DNA of 64,000 nt from Saccharothrix algeriensis (GCF_016907655.1 NZ_JAFBCL010000001.1:2700001-2764000), one strand, 5' to 3'. Shown: positions 8,149 to 16,538, numbered from the stretch's first letter. A program made the numbers and translations. The notes: a model not told the origin generated them from the sequence alone.

Positions 8149-9900
8149 GTGAGCAAAAATCACGTCATCCTTCTCAACCAAGCACTCGAGGAGTACCAAC
8201 AGCGTAGCGATCCGCCTCTGGCTATTGATGTAGCTTTCGAACTGTTCGCAGCAGAACAGGTTCTTAAAGACTACGACCTGTCGCCCGATGAAGTGGAAGC
8301 AGGCAGGGTAGGCGGAGGCGGTGACGGAGGGCTTGATGGGATCTACGTTTTCCTCAACGACACGCTGCTGGTCGAAGACGATGACATATTCTCGGAAACA
8401 AAATCTCCAAGCGACTTTAGCCGCAACTCCCAATTGACCCTCTGGCTGATCCAAGCTAAGAACAAAGAGTCTTTCGAGGAAACGCCATTCGATAAGGCTC
8501 AAGCATCGCTCCGAAAGCTGCTGGAGATCGACACTGCGGAACAATTGCTACTGACGCAGTATTCGCCCGAAGTGGTGACACGTATTCGCATGTTCACGCA
8601 GGCATGGCGCAAGCTTGCAACGCGCAAGCCACGCGTTCGCGTGCTATTCACCTATGCGACTAAGGGCGATCGCGATAAAGTTAGCGGCAACGTGACACTC
8701 AAGACCGAAGAACTGCGGCAGGCAATCGCAGAGAAGGTCTATGGAGCAGACATTAGCGTCACGCTAGTAGGTGCAGAGCAGCTTTGGAATCTATACAACA
8801 CGACCCCGTCATACAGCCTACGCTTGCGCTTCCAAGAGAACGCCAGCCCTGGACCGAGCCACGTAGCACTTGTTCACCTTAGCGACTACTGGAACTTTTT
8901 GGTCGACGAAAAGGGCGAACTGCGTAAACACATATTCGATTCCAACGTCCGTGACTATCAAGGCGACGTCGAGGTAAACAAAGAGATCCGAAGCTCTCTC
9001 GAAAATACCGCTAGCCCCGAGTTCTGGTGGATGAACAACGGGGCCACCATCATCTGTTCAAGCGCCACGATTAACGGAAAAGAGTTCGTACTCGACGATG
9101 TCCAAGTTGTGAACGGCCTTCAAACTTCTTACACGATCTTCGAAGTTCTTCGTAAAATTACGCCCGAAGAGCGCAGTAAGCAGACCAAGTCCGTCCTTGT
9201 TAGAATATTGGTAACGTCAGATGAAGCAACAAGCGACAAAGTAATCCGCGCCACGAATAGGCAGACTAGCGTTCCGGACGCTTCACTCAGGGCAACTGAC
9301 GAAGTCCAGCGCAAGATTGAAGCTCATTTCGCATCAGCAGGTTGGTATTACGATCGTAGGAAAAACTACTATCGTAATATTGGAAAGAGCCCGGATCGCA
9401 TCATCTCCATCCCGCTTCTCGGGCAGGCGGTGATGGGCGTCGCACTGAGCCAACCCAACGACTCTCGTGCTCGCCCTTCGTCGTTGCTCAAAAAGGATGA
9501 AGAGTACAAAAGGATATTTTCGGATGATATTCCCCTACCCACTTACCTGTGGATTGCACAATTGCAGAAGACGGTAGACAGCTATCTTATGTCCGGGGCA
9601 ATTCCCGTAACTGCGAGCCAAAGAACAAATCTACGGTTCCATGTTTCGATGCTTGCAGTCGCACGTAAGATGAAGAAGAGGGTTCACTCGCCGCACCAGC
9701 TCAGGGAACTTGTCGAGTCCGGCACCGGAGTTAGCAAAAAAGATATAGAGGAAGCCTTCAACAGTGTCAATAGTTGGGCCGATGAACTGGTGAAGGGCAA
9801 GGGCTGGGCACTAGACCGAGTCGCAAAAAGCAAGAACCTCGTTGAGCACATCTTCGAGCAAGAGTTCGAAAAAGCAAAGCCAGCAACTAAGAAGACCTAG
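8149..9900 (+). CDS. AIPR-family abortive-infection / phage-resistance protein
   Basis: 583 aa. The AIPR core covers residues about 260-400: HIFDSNVRDYQGDVEVNKEI, then FWWMNNGATIICSSATINGK, VLDDVQVVNGLQTSYTIFEV and VLVRILVTSDEATSDKVIRA with TNRQTSVP. The N-terminal region has a pattern like a PD-(D/E)XK nuclease: Asp59 and Asp63 in GGGGDGGLDGIYVF, then Gln102 and Lys104 in LWLIQAKNKE. The family is linked to abortive phage resistance, so RNA or DNA cleavage is plausible (inference). The start is GTG with AAGGA 9 nt upstream. Codon use and GC are clearly lower than in the flanks, which marks horizontal origin. It stands alone as cargo at the right end of the element. Confidence 0.9.
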   Translation: MSKNHVILLNQALEEYQQRSDPPLAIDVAFELFAAEQVLKDYDLSPDEVEAGRVGGGGDGGLDGIYVFLNDTLLVEDDDIFSETKSPSDFSRNSQLTLWLIQAKNKESFEETPFDKAQASLRKLLEIDTAEQLLLTQYSPEVVTRIRMFTQAWRKLATRKPRVRVLFTYATKGDRDKVSGNVTLKTEELRQAIAEKVYGADISVTLVGAEQLWNLYNTTPSYSLRLRFQENASPGPSHVALVHLSDYWNFLVDEKGELRKHIFDSNVRDYQGDVEVNKEIRSSLENTASPEFWWMNNGATIICSSATINGKEFVLDDVQVVNGLQTSYTIFEVLRKITPEERSKQTKSVLVRILVTSDEATSDKVIRATNRQTSVPDASLRATDEVQRKIEAHFASAGWYYDRRKNYYRNIGKSPDRIISIPLLGQAVMGVALSQPNDSRARPSSLLKKDEEYKRIFSDDIPLPTYLWIAQLQKTVDSYLMSGAIPVTASQRTNLRFHVSMLAVARKMKKRVHSPHQLRELVESGTGVSKKDIEEAFNSVNSWADELVKGKGWALDRVAKSKNLVEHIFEQEFEKAKPATKKT

Positions 9901-9981
9901 CCCTCAACATTCCGCTTGCCGAGTTCGGCTCTACGGCACCAAGGCGCGCCGCCTGCGGCGGTGCGCGGCCGGGCCGGGGGT

Positions 9982-10068
9982 CACGTTGGCACCGACTCCC
10001 CGCATTACGGCGCGCCGGGCTCCCGCTCCGCTCCGCCCGGCGGCCGTGCGCGGAGTCGGTGCACGTGG
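9982..10068. repeat. Long imperfect palindrome between the AIPR gene and attR
   Basis: GCACCGACTCC (9989-9999) pairs perfectly with GGAGTCGGTGC (10052-10062). The pairing extends outward through CACGT and inward through GCGCCGGGC/GCCCGGCG, giving a possible cruciform of nearly 90 nt. It lies about 90 bp after the AIPR stop, so it may end that transcript, or it may be a dispersed repeat. Confidence 0.6.
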
Positions 10069-10372
10069 TCCGGAGGCGGCGCGTGGGAACTGCGGCTTAC
10101 CCGCCCTCCGTACCGGCTTGGCAGCTTCCCCGGTCGGGACGATCGCGCGGTCACGCGGCTAGGGTGGGCTGGGCGCGGCGATCGGTGCCGCGACGGCTTC
10201 GCCGTCTTGCCGACGAGCCAGGTGCCCGGCTGCCGACGAGCAGCAGGCCGACGAGACACCGTCGCGCGGACTGCGGACTCCTCGCGGACTGGTGTCACCG
10301 CGCACAGGGCCGAGCGATCGGGTCTGAGCAGGTCAGCGAGCGTGGAGCGTTGTTCGCGCCACGCGCCTTCCT

Positions 10373-10426
10373 AACCGTGTGTCGCAGGTTCGAATCCTGC
10401 CGGGGCACTCACCTTTCGCCGGGTGA
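10373..10426. other. attR: duplicated 3' end of tRNA-Arg
   Basis: A second copy of the attL core (33 bp exact, then one G missing, then 21 bp exact). It contains only the tRNA 3' part, without acceptor 5' strand or D arm, so it is an attachment-site scar and not a gene. Confidence 0.9.
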
Positions 10427-10429
10427 TGC

Positions 10430-10465
10430 AGAGCCTCTGACCTGCTCATACAGGTCAGAGGCTCT
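10430..10465. terminator. 15-bp perfect hairpin beyond attR
   Basis: Arms 10430-10444 and 10451-10465 pair perfectly around CTCATA. It is probably the original terminator of tRNA-Arg, displaced 5.6 kb by integration of the element. Confidence 0.8.
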
Positions 10466-10574
10466 CGCTTTCGGCAGGTACGCCCACCGCGGCCGTAGGG
10501 CCGCACGTGGTGTGAGGCCGGCGTAGTGGTTCACGGGCCCACCGCAGAAATGTCGTGAGCGGGACCTCTGCGCC

Positions 10575-10620
10575 CCGGACGCGGTCCGACGCGGGCAGCT
10601 CCGCGTCGGACCGCGTCCGG
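10575..10620. terminator. 20-bp perfect hairpin after the DUF4407 operon
   Basis: Arms 10575-10594 and 10601-10620 are perfectly complementary with the 6-nt loop GCAGCT. It lies 75 bp beyond the stop of the DUF4407 gene on the minus strand and is the evident terminator of the four-gene operon. Confidence 0.85.
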
Positions 10621-10694
10621 GTGACCCGACCCCTGCGCGCGAGCGGGTCCGGTGCGTGCGGAGGTGAGGGCCGGGTCCGGGCGACCCGGCACCG

Positions 10695-12074
10695 TCACGT
10701 CCGGGGCTGGTGGTTTTCCAGTTCGGCGGCCAGGGCCTCGATCTGGGCTGTGTGCTCGCGCTTGCGCCGGGCCTTGGTGGTCCGCTCCTCGTCGTCCAGG
10801 TCCCCGGTCTTGTTGCGCAGCTTCTGCTCCAGGCGTTGCGCCCGGATCTCCAGGTCGACGGTGTCCTGGCGTTCGTGGAGCTGGACGTGCTTGGCGTGCA
10901 AGCGCTTCGTCGACTCCAACTGGCGGGCGACCTTGGCGTCGTAGGCCGTCGCGCCGCTCATCACCTTGGTCAGCACGGGCATGCAGTCCACGGCTATCAG
11001 CAGCAGCCGCAGCAACCAGCTCGCGACCGCGACCACCGAACTGCTCCCGGCCAGCCGGTGCAGCGCGTCGAACTGGTCGAGCAGGCCCTGGTCGGTCAGG
11101 TTGCGGCGCTTCTCCGCCACCTTGTCCGCGATCGCCCGGCCGACCTGCTCGCCGCCGCGGTCGCGGGCCGCGCCGAGCTCCCGGTTCAGCTCGGTGAGGC
11201 GGGCGTCGAGCCCGACCAGGGCGTCCTGCTTCGCGTCGAGCTGGTTGTCGGCGCGGAACTGGTCGGCCTTCTCCCGGTTCCGCCGGCACTCGCCGCCCTC
11301 GCCCGCCTGCCCGGTCAGCCCCGGCCCGGCCCGCCCGGCGCACTCGTCGCGGGCGAGTCGCTCCAGCTCCTCCAGGCGGCCCTGCAACCCGTCCAGCTCG
11401 GTCCGGGCGGTGTCGCGCAGCCCGGTCGTCTCGGCCAGCTCCTGCTCCAGCGGGCGGACGCCGCCGACGTTGACCAGGTACCCGGCGCAGTCGAGCCCGG
11501 CGGGCGGTGCGCCCGTGACCGGGTTGCACTCCTTGAGCCGCCCCTCGTACCCCTCGACCTCCCGCTTGCGGTGCTCGGCGATCTCGTTGGACACGGACTG
11601 GTGGAACACCAGCAGGACCAGCGGCTCCGCGATGGTGGCCCCGAGCACCAGCGAGATCAGGAGCCTGGGCACGACCAGCCACGCCTTCGCGCCGTGCACG
11701 ACGCCGTGCATGCTGGCGATCAGCCAGCTGTCCAGGGTGACGATCAGGTAGGCCCACAGCAGGCCGACCGGGACGAAGATCCACCAGGCGCCGCCGGACA
11801 CGGTGCTCACCGCGACCATCATGGACAGCGCCGCCATGATCCCGGTGTTGACCACGATCGCGCCGAGCTTGGTGTACCGCGGTCGCTCCTCCGGCGCCCA
11901 GTCGAGGATGTCCTCCTTGACCCCGACCAGGCCGCGCAACCACCGCCCGACGCCGTACGCCGGCGCCACCGGCCGGTACAACCCGACGGGGGCGTCGTTG
12001 GGCAACGACGAGCGCACCGGCAACCGCTCGTCGACCGCGGTGGAGCCGCGGGGGCCGCCGACCTCAGTGGTCAT
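10695..12074 (-). CDS. DUF4407 membrane protein with large coiled-coil loop
   Basis: 459 aa. Residues about 75-150 form closely spaced membrane helices (GIMAALSMMVAVSTVSGGAW, WIFVPVGLLWAYLIVTLDSW, LLISLVLGATIAEPLVLLVF). Then comes a soluble loop of about 180 residues rich in Glu, Arg and Leu, a final membrane helix (VVAVASWLLRLLLIAVDCMP, about 345-365) and a basic coiled-coil tail. This is the DUF4407 architecture. The start overlaps the 3' end of the SPFH gene by 11 nt. As last gene of the SARP/P-loop/SPFH operon it could be the membrane effector or anchor (inference). Family function is unknown. Confidence 0.85.
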   Translation of the reverse strand: MTTEVGGPRGSTAVDERLPVRSSLPNDAPVGLYRPVAPAYGVGRWLRGLVGVKEDILDWAPEERPRYTKLGAIVVNTGIMAALSMMVAVSTVSGGAWWIFVPVGLLWAYLIVTLDSWLIASMHGVVHGAKAWLVVPRLLISLVLGATIAEPLVLLVFHQSVSNEIAEHRKREVEGYEGRLKECNPVTGAPPAGLDCAGYLVNVGGVRPLEQELAETTGLRDTARTELDGLQGRLEELERLARDECAGRAGPGLTGQAGEGGECRRNREKADQFRADNQLDAKQDALVGLDARLTELNRELGAARDRGGEQVGRAIADKVAEKRRNLTDQGLLDQFDALHRLAGSSSVVAVASWLLRLLLIAVDCMPVLTKVMSGATAYDAKVARQLESTKRLHAKHVQLHERQDTVDLEIRAQRLEQKLRNKTGDLDDEERTTKARRKREHTAQIEALAAELENHQPRT

Positions 12075-13386
12075 CTTCCTCCCTCACCCCCGCGTCGAGC
12101 CCGTCCTCCTCCGCCTGCGCCGCCGCCGTCGGCCCGGCCTCGATCCCGTCCGGCGCGCCGGCCCCCGCGGTGATCGGCTCCGGCACGACGTCGAACACCG
12201 TTTCGAGCAGCCGGTCCAGGTTGAGGTTGACCATGTCCAGGTGGCCGCGCTCGGCCACCGCGCGCACGACCTCCAACTTGGCGTTGAGCCGCCGCCGCTG
12301 GTCCTCGCGGTCGTGCGAGGCGTCCTCGCGCTGCCACTCCCGGTCGCGGAGGCGCTCCGCGTGCTCCAGTTCCAGCCGCTGCCGGTCGAGCAGCGCCCGT
12401 TCCGACCGGACCTCGCGGTAAGCCTCCCAGCGCCGCCGGCCGACCTCCCGGTCCCACTCGCGCCTCTCGCGCGCGTCCTCCCGCTCCCACTCGCGGCGCT
12501 GCCGGTCGTCCGCGCGGTCCTCCGCGCGCCGGTCGGCTTCCCGCTGCCGCAGCTGCTCGACGAGTTCCGCCGAGGTGACGTCGCCGACCGCGTGCGCGTA
12601 GACGAGGCTGCTGACCGCGTCGGCGGGCACCGCGCCGGAGTGCTGCTCGAACTGGTAGCGCTCGTACTCGCGCCGGTCGGCGTCGAGGTCGAGCCGGTGC
12701 CGCTGCGCTTGGGTGGCGATGGCCTGCTCGTGCTCGACCTCGTCCCTGCGCAGGGTCTGCCTGCCGCGCTGGCGGGTGACGTCCGTCTCCGTCTGCCAGT
12801 GCTCCTCGCGCAGCGACTGCAGGAACCGGGCCAGCTCCTCCGGCGTGCGGACCTCCACGCTGGCCAGTTCCGCGGTCATGCCGAGGAACGCCGGCGGGCA
12901 CACCGTGACGAACGCCTTGACCTGGGCGTTGAGCTTGCGGCGCGCCTCGTTGATGTCGGCGAGCGCGTAGTCCAGGCCCAGTTCGAAGAGGCGGCCGTGC
13001 CCCTTGAGGTAGGCGCGCAACGCGGCGGTGGCGTCCGGCACGCCCTCCCGGACGACCGCGATGGGGTCGATCACCGTGCAGGTGAAGGTGGCCTGCACGG
13101 TGAAGGTGTCCGCGTCCTTGGACGGGATGTCCAGGTCCACCAGGACCTCGACGTCGCGGGACACGTCGACCAGGCTCACGTGCGACGCCTCGACGACCTC
13201 GGCGGAGTCGAGCGGCCGTTCGGAGTTGTCGAGCACGTACTCGCCGTGCACCCGGTAGACCAGGCGGTGGTGGGCGTGCCCCTGCGGGATCTCCTCGGTG
13301 GTCCGGGTCCTGCGCGGGCCGAACAGCTTGCGGTTCGGGACCCGGTCCAGGCTCCGCTTGTCGACGATCGGGTAGGGCGTGGTCAT
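12064..13386 (-). CDS. SPFH/band-7-type protein with long charged coiled coil
   Basis: 440 aa. Residues about 20-180 follow the SPFH pattern: HHRLVYRVHGEYVLDNSERP, SRDVEVLVDLDIPSKDADTF, TVQATFTCTVIDP and then LADINEARRKLNAQVKAFVT. Residues about 200-370 are an extremely charged coiled coil (EREDARERREWDREVGRRRW and similar). A short domain (LDMVNLNLDRLLETVFDVVP) and an acidic tail follow. There is no signal peptide or membrane segment. ATG at 13386 overlaps the upstream stop (ATGA) with GGGGAGAAG before it. SPFH proteins form membrane-associated rings; next to DUF4407 a scaffold role is likely (inference). Confidence 0.75.
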   Translation of the reverse strand: MTTPYPIVDKRSLDRVPNRKLFGPRRTRTTEEIPQGHAHHRLVYRVHGEYVLDNSERPLDSAEVVEASHVSLVDVSRDVEVLVDLDIPSKDADTFTVQATFTCTVIDPIAVVREGVPDATAALRAYLKGHGRLFELGLDYALADINEARRKLNAQVKAFVTVCPPAFLGMTAELASVEVRTPEELARFLQSLREEHWQTETDVTRQRGRQTLRRDEVEHEQAIATQAQRHRLDLDADRREYERYQFEQHSGAVPADAVSSLVYAHAVGDVTSAELVEQLRQREADRRAEDRADDRQRREWEREDARERREWDREVGRRRWEAYREVRSERALLDRQRLELEHAERLRDREWQREDASHDREDQRRRLNAKLEVVRAVAERGHLDMVNLNLDRLLETVFDVVPEPITAGAGAPDGIEAGPTAAAQAEEDGLDAGVREEDDH

Positions 13387-15413
13387 CCGGTCTTCTCCCC
13401 TTGATCGGCTTCGAGGGCGGTGAACAGCGCGGTCAGCAGAGCGGCGACGGTCCGGTCGTCGAGCCCGTCCGAGCGCGCGACGAACCCGCGCAGGTCGACC
13501 TCCAGGCGGACCAGCTCGTCCGCCGCCAGCTCCGCCGCGAGCGCGGCGCCGAGCCGGCCGACCAGCCCGGCCGCCTGGTCGTCGTGGTCGGCGATGTCCT
13601 TGACGGCGCCGTGCAGCGACTGGATCCCGCGCAGGCGCGTGGGCCGGTTGCGCAGCACCGAGGCCCACAGCCGGGCGACCTCGCCGATGCGGTCCGGGTA
13701 GCGCTCCAGGTAGTGCAGGAAGGAGCGGCGGCCGGAGACGGGGTCGAGGTTCGACAGCACCGCGAGCGTGGCCGAGAGCGCCACCGCGCGCATCGCGGCG
13801 TCACCGCCCGGACCGCTGTGCCGGGCCGTCTTCCCGATCAGCGTCCGGACCACGATGCCCGCGTCGGGCGTCTCCCTGGCCAGGGTCCCGAAGAGCTCGG
13901 CCAGCGCCGCCTCGAAGTGCCCGCCCGCGCGGTGCGTCTGCGCGCACAGGTGCCACAGCCGCCTGGTCGCCTCGTGCGGGTAGCGGACGCCGAGGCCGGC
14001 GCAGAACGCCATGGCCGCGGTCCACCGCCGGGCCGTGTCGGACCCCGAGATCCACCGGGTCGTGGTCTGCAGCGCGGCCGGCGCCACGTCGTCGAGGTAG
14101 GCCGTCGTCCAGAGCACGATGAGCGCCGCCTGCTGGCCCTTCCAGCCGCGCGAGCCGGAGGACCACGACTCGAGCAGCGCGGCCACCTCCCCGTAGGCGA
14201 ACTCGGCCAGGATCGCCAGCCCGAGCGCGACCTGCTCGTGGGAGTCCGCGACCACGTCGTCGAGCCAGGCCCGGACCGCGTCCCAGAAGGCGCGGTCCAT
14301 GCGCTTGCTGAGCTGGCACAGGACGTGCCGGTGGTGCAGGTCGGAGCGGAACGCCAGCTCCGACCGTGGGCCGAGGTCGGAGGGGACGGTGCGGCGGACG
14401 ATCAGGGAGCCCGGCCCGGTCACGCCGTGCCGCCGCTGCGGGAGGCTGCGCTCGGCCGGGACCTCGTCGGTGCTGTCGGGCTCGGGCATGTGGACCTCGA
14501 GGTGGCGTTCGAAGGCCGCCAGCATCGACTCGAACGGGCGCTCGGCCGTGCCGAGGCCGAACGCGAGCGTCGTCACCTCCGCGATCCGCCGCCGGCTGGG
14601 CTCCGCCTCGAACCACTCGGCGACCTCGGTCCACGACGTCGCGTCCAGGTGCCCGATCGCGGCGTCCGGCGATTCGCCCCGGTCGAGGCGGCGGGCGAGC
14701 TCGACCACGTCCCGCATCGGCGTCGTCGCGGTCAGCACCTCCGCGACCACGGCGAGGTGCTCGGCGGACAGGGGTTCGGTCAGCCGGGCGCGGAGGACCT
14801 CGACCGGGTCCGGCCGGGTCCACCGCACGTGCCGGACGGACTCGACGGCGGAGCTCGGCGTGACGGTGGTCGTGACCACCAGGTGGGCGTCCGCCTCCGC
14901 CAGCCGGTCGCGCAGCACCTGCCACTTGAAGTCGCCGTCCTCGGCGCTGTGCGGCCTGATGTGGTCCACGACGACGTAACCGGTCCGCGCCTCGTACTTG
15001 CGCTCGGCGAGGTCCGCCAGCGCGACCTGGGGCGACAGGAGGACCACGCGCCCGCCGGTCACCTCGCGCAGCAGGGCGAACGAGCCCGCCCGCTTGCCCG
15101 TGCCCGACGGCGCGTGCAGGACCACGACGCGGTCGTTCGCGAGCGCCGACTCGGCCTCCTGGAAGCACCGCGGGCGCAGGTAGCCGGTCAGCGCGTCCGC
15201 GATCTCGTGGTCGGCCACCCGGCCGGTCATGCGCGCGTGGCTCACCGCGGTGGGCGAGTTGACGCCGAACATCGCCGTTTGGATCGTCGTCGGCGAGGTG
15301 AACTGGGCGTAGACGCCGTTGAACGCCTCCGGGCCCATCGTCGTGAACGCCGGTTTCCCGGTCGCCTCCGCGGCGGCCGGCGGCCCTTCCGGCGCGCCTT
15401 CTTCCGCGCTCAC
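13383..15413 (-). CDS. P-loop NTPase-like protein with N-terminal motif and helical-repeat C-terminus
   Basis: 676 aa. Residues 31-52 hold a motif FNGVYAQFTSPTTIQTAMFG followed by VN that resembles the last residues of the upstream SARP protein. Next comes a P-loop VVVLHAPSGTGKRAGSFALL (Walker A APSGTGK at 101-107), unusual because Lys is followed by Arg instead of Ser/Thr. VVDHIRPHSAED may be a Walker-B-like strand. From about 250 to the end it is helical, reminiscent of HEAT/TPR-type repeats. The GTG start at 15413 has CGGAGG upstream and follows the SARP stop by 2 bp. It looks like an NLR/STAND-like switch without a recognisable enzymatic domain (inference). Confidence 0.75.
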   Translation of the reverse strand: MSAEEGAPEGPPAAAEATGKPAFTTMGPEAFNGVYAQFTSPTTIQTAMFGVNSPTAVSHARMTGRVADHEIADALTGYLRPRCFQEAESALANDRVVVLHAPSGTGKRAGSFALLREVTGGRVVLLSPQVALADLAERKYEARTGYVVVDHIRPHSAEDGDFKWQVLRDRLAEADAHLVVTTTVTPSSAVESVRHVRWTRPDPVEVLRARLTEPLSAEHLAVVAEVLTATTPMRDVVELARRLDRGESPDAAIGHLDATSWTEVAEWFEAEPSRRRIAEVTTLAFGLGTAERPFESMLAAFERHLEVHMPEPDSTDEVPAERSLPQRRHGVTGPGSLIVRRTVPSDLGPRSELAFRSDLHHRHVLCQLSKRMDRAFWDAVRAWLDDVVADSHEQVALGLAILAEFAYGEVAALLESWSSGSRGWKGQQAALIVLWTTAYLDDVAPAALQTTTRWISGSDTARRWTAAMAFCAGLGVRYPHEATRRLWHLCAQTHRAGGHFEAALAELFGTLARETPDAGIVVRTLIGKTARHSGPGGDAAMRAVALSATLAVLSNLDPVSGRRSFLHYLERYPDRIGEVARLWASVLRNRPTRLRGIQSLHGAVKDIADHDDQAAGLVGRLGAALAAELAADELVRLEVDLRGFVARSDGLDDRTVAALLTALFTALEADQGEKTG

Positions 15414-15415
15414 CC

Positions 15416-16387
15416 TCAGCCTCCGAGGTTGGTGCCGAACACCACCGTCCCGGTGGTGAGCTGCGAATGGATGTAGTTGACGTTCTGCGCGTTCCACCGG
15501 TGCCCGGGAGCCGCCTCAGGAGCGCTTTCCGGAGCGCTTTCCGGAGCAGGGTCGAGGTGTTCTCCGGCGTCCTCCCCCGGGCTTCGGGACTCTGGCGCCG
15601 GCGGGCCGCCCAGGAAGAACTCGGCGTGTGGGCTCAAATCGGACGCTCCTCTGCGGATGCTGGTGTAGAGCGATTTCAGGCGGCCGTCCACGTAATCCCC
15701 GCCGAGGCTTTCCTCGTGCTGGTCGTAGGCGGACGCCAGGTAGCCGCGCTGCCCGGTCGCGTGCAGCGCGCACAGGTAGAGGCCGGTGATCGTCGTGTCG
15801 CCCGGCTGCTCCCGGAAGGCCCGCTCCAGGCGGGGCAGGGCCTTCCGGCTGCGACCGTTGCGGACGTCGATCTGCCGGGCCTGCACCTCGACCGCGAGCT
15901 GGAGGCGGCTCAGCTCGGCGCGGTAGCCGTCGACCTCGACGCCGTCCAGGTCGACGAGGGGTTCGCCGCGCCACAGCCCCAGCGCCTCGTCGAGCAGGGC
16001 GAGCCGCTGCTCCTCGTCGCACCCCTCGGCACGGCCGACCAGCTGGGCGAACCGGTGCACGTCGACGCACTCGGCGGGCACGTCCAGCCGGTAGGAGCCG
16101 CTCCGGGGGACCAGGGCGTCGCCGAGGTCGACCACGCGCAGGTAGCGGCGCAGGTGGCTGACCACCTCGTAGAGCGCCTCGTTCTCGTTCGGGGGCGGCG
16201 CGTCCCAGACCCAGTCGACCAGCCGGGCGCGGGAGACCTGCCTGCCCGGCTCGCGCAGCAGCGCGGTGAGCAGGCGGCGCTCCCGCCTGCCGCCGAGGCT
16301 CAGCGGGCGGTCGCCCGCGTAGAGCGACACCGGGCCGGTCAGGTGGAACCGCGCTTTCGGCGGTGCGTACCGCGCGATTTCCGTCAT
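15416..16387 (-). CDS. SARP-family regulator (winged helix + BTAD) with C-terminal motif
   Basis: 323 aa. The N-terminal OmpR-like winged helix (LTGPVSLYAGDRPLSLGGRR to SHLRRYLRVVDLG) is followed by a bacterial transcriptional activation domain (CVDVHRFAQLVGRAEGCDEE to about residue 250). A Pro/Glu/Ala-rich linker with PESA repeats follows, and the C-terminus ends in NVNYIHSQLTTGTVVFGTN (302-320). Ordinary SARPs lack that tail. ATG at 16387 has GAGAGGAAG upstream. It is the first gene of the operon, transcribed away from the DUF397 gene. The tail may mediate contact with the P-loop protein encoded next. Confidence 0.85.
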   Translation of the reverse strand: MTEIARYAPPKARFHLTGPVSLYAGDRPLSLGGRRERRLLTALLREPGRQVSRARLVDWVWDAPPPNENEALYEVVSHLRRYLRVVDLGDALVPRSGSYRLDVPAECVDVHRFAQLVGRAEGCDEEQRLALLDEALGLWRGEPLVDLDGVEVDGYRAELSRLQLAVEVQARQIDVRNGRSRKALPRLERAFREQPGDTTITGLYLCALHATGQRGYLASAYDQHEESLGGDYVDGRLKSLYTSIRRGASDLSPHAEFFLGGPPAPESRSPGEDAGEHLDPAPESAPESAPEAAPGHRWNAQNVNYIHSQLTTGTVVFGTNLGG

Positions 16388-16538
16388 CGGTCTTCCTCTC
16401 CGTTCACGTGCGCGCCGGCGGTTCGCCGGCTTTTCACCCAGAGCTGTGCCGGCGACTGACCCCGGGCCGCGCCGGCCGGTCCGCACAACATGGACCACGA
16501 ACGGCGACAAGAGATCGCCCGGAGCTCCTGGAGAATTC

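Larger units (their letters stand above)
4780..10426. mobile_element. Degraded integrative element in tRNA-Arg(CCT) carrying an AIPR defence gene
   Basis: The element lies between two copies of the tRNA 3' end. Next to attL it carries an integrase gene pointing toward the tRNA, then an AMED_5909-type protein, two small element-type genes and a DUF5919 regulator relic. An AT-richer region follows, with an AIPR anti-phage gene next to attR. Length is about 5.6 kb. No complete replication initiator, FtsK-like transfer protein or excisionase is visible, so it is probably a remnant of an actinomycete integrative conjugative element (AICE) that can no longer move. Confidence 0.85.

Noticed and set aside
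10373..10426. Second tRNA-Arg
   Set aside because: Only the 3' half of the tRNA is present; it is the attR scar.
15416..16387. Biosynthetic gene cluster signalled by the SARP gene
   Set aside because: No synthase or tailoring cluster is adjacent; the operon partners are a P-loop protein, an SPFH protein and DUF4407.
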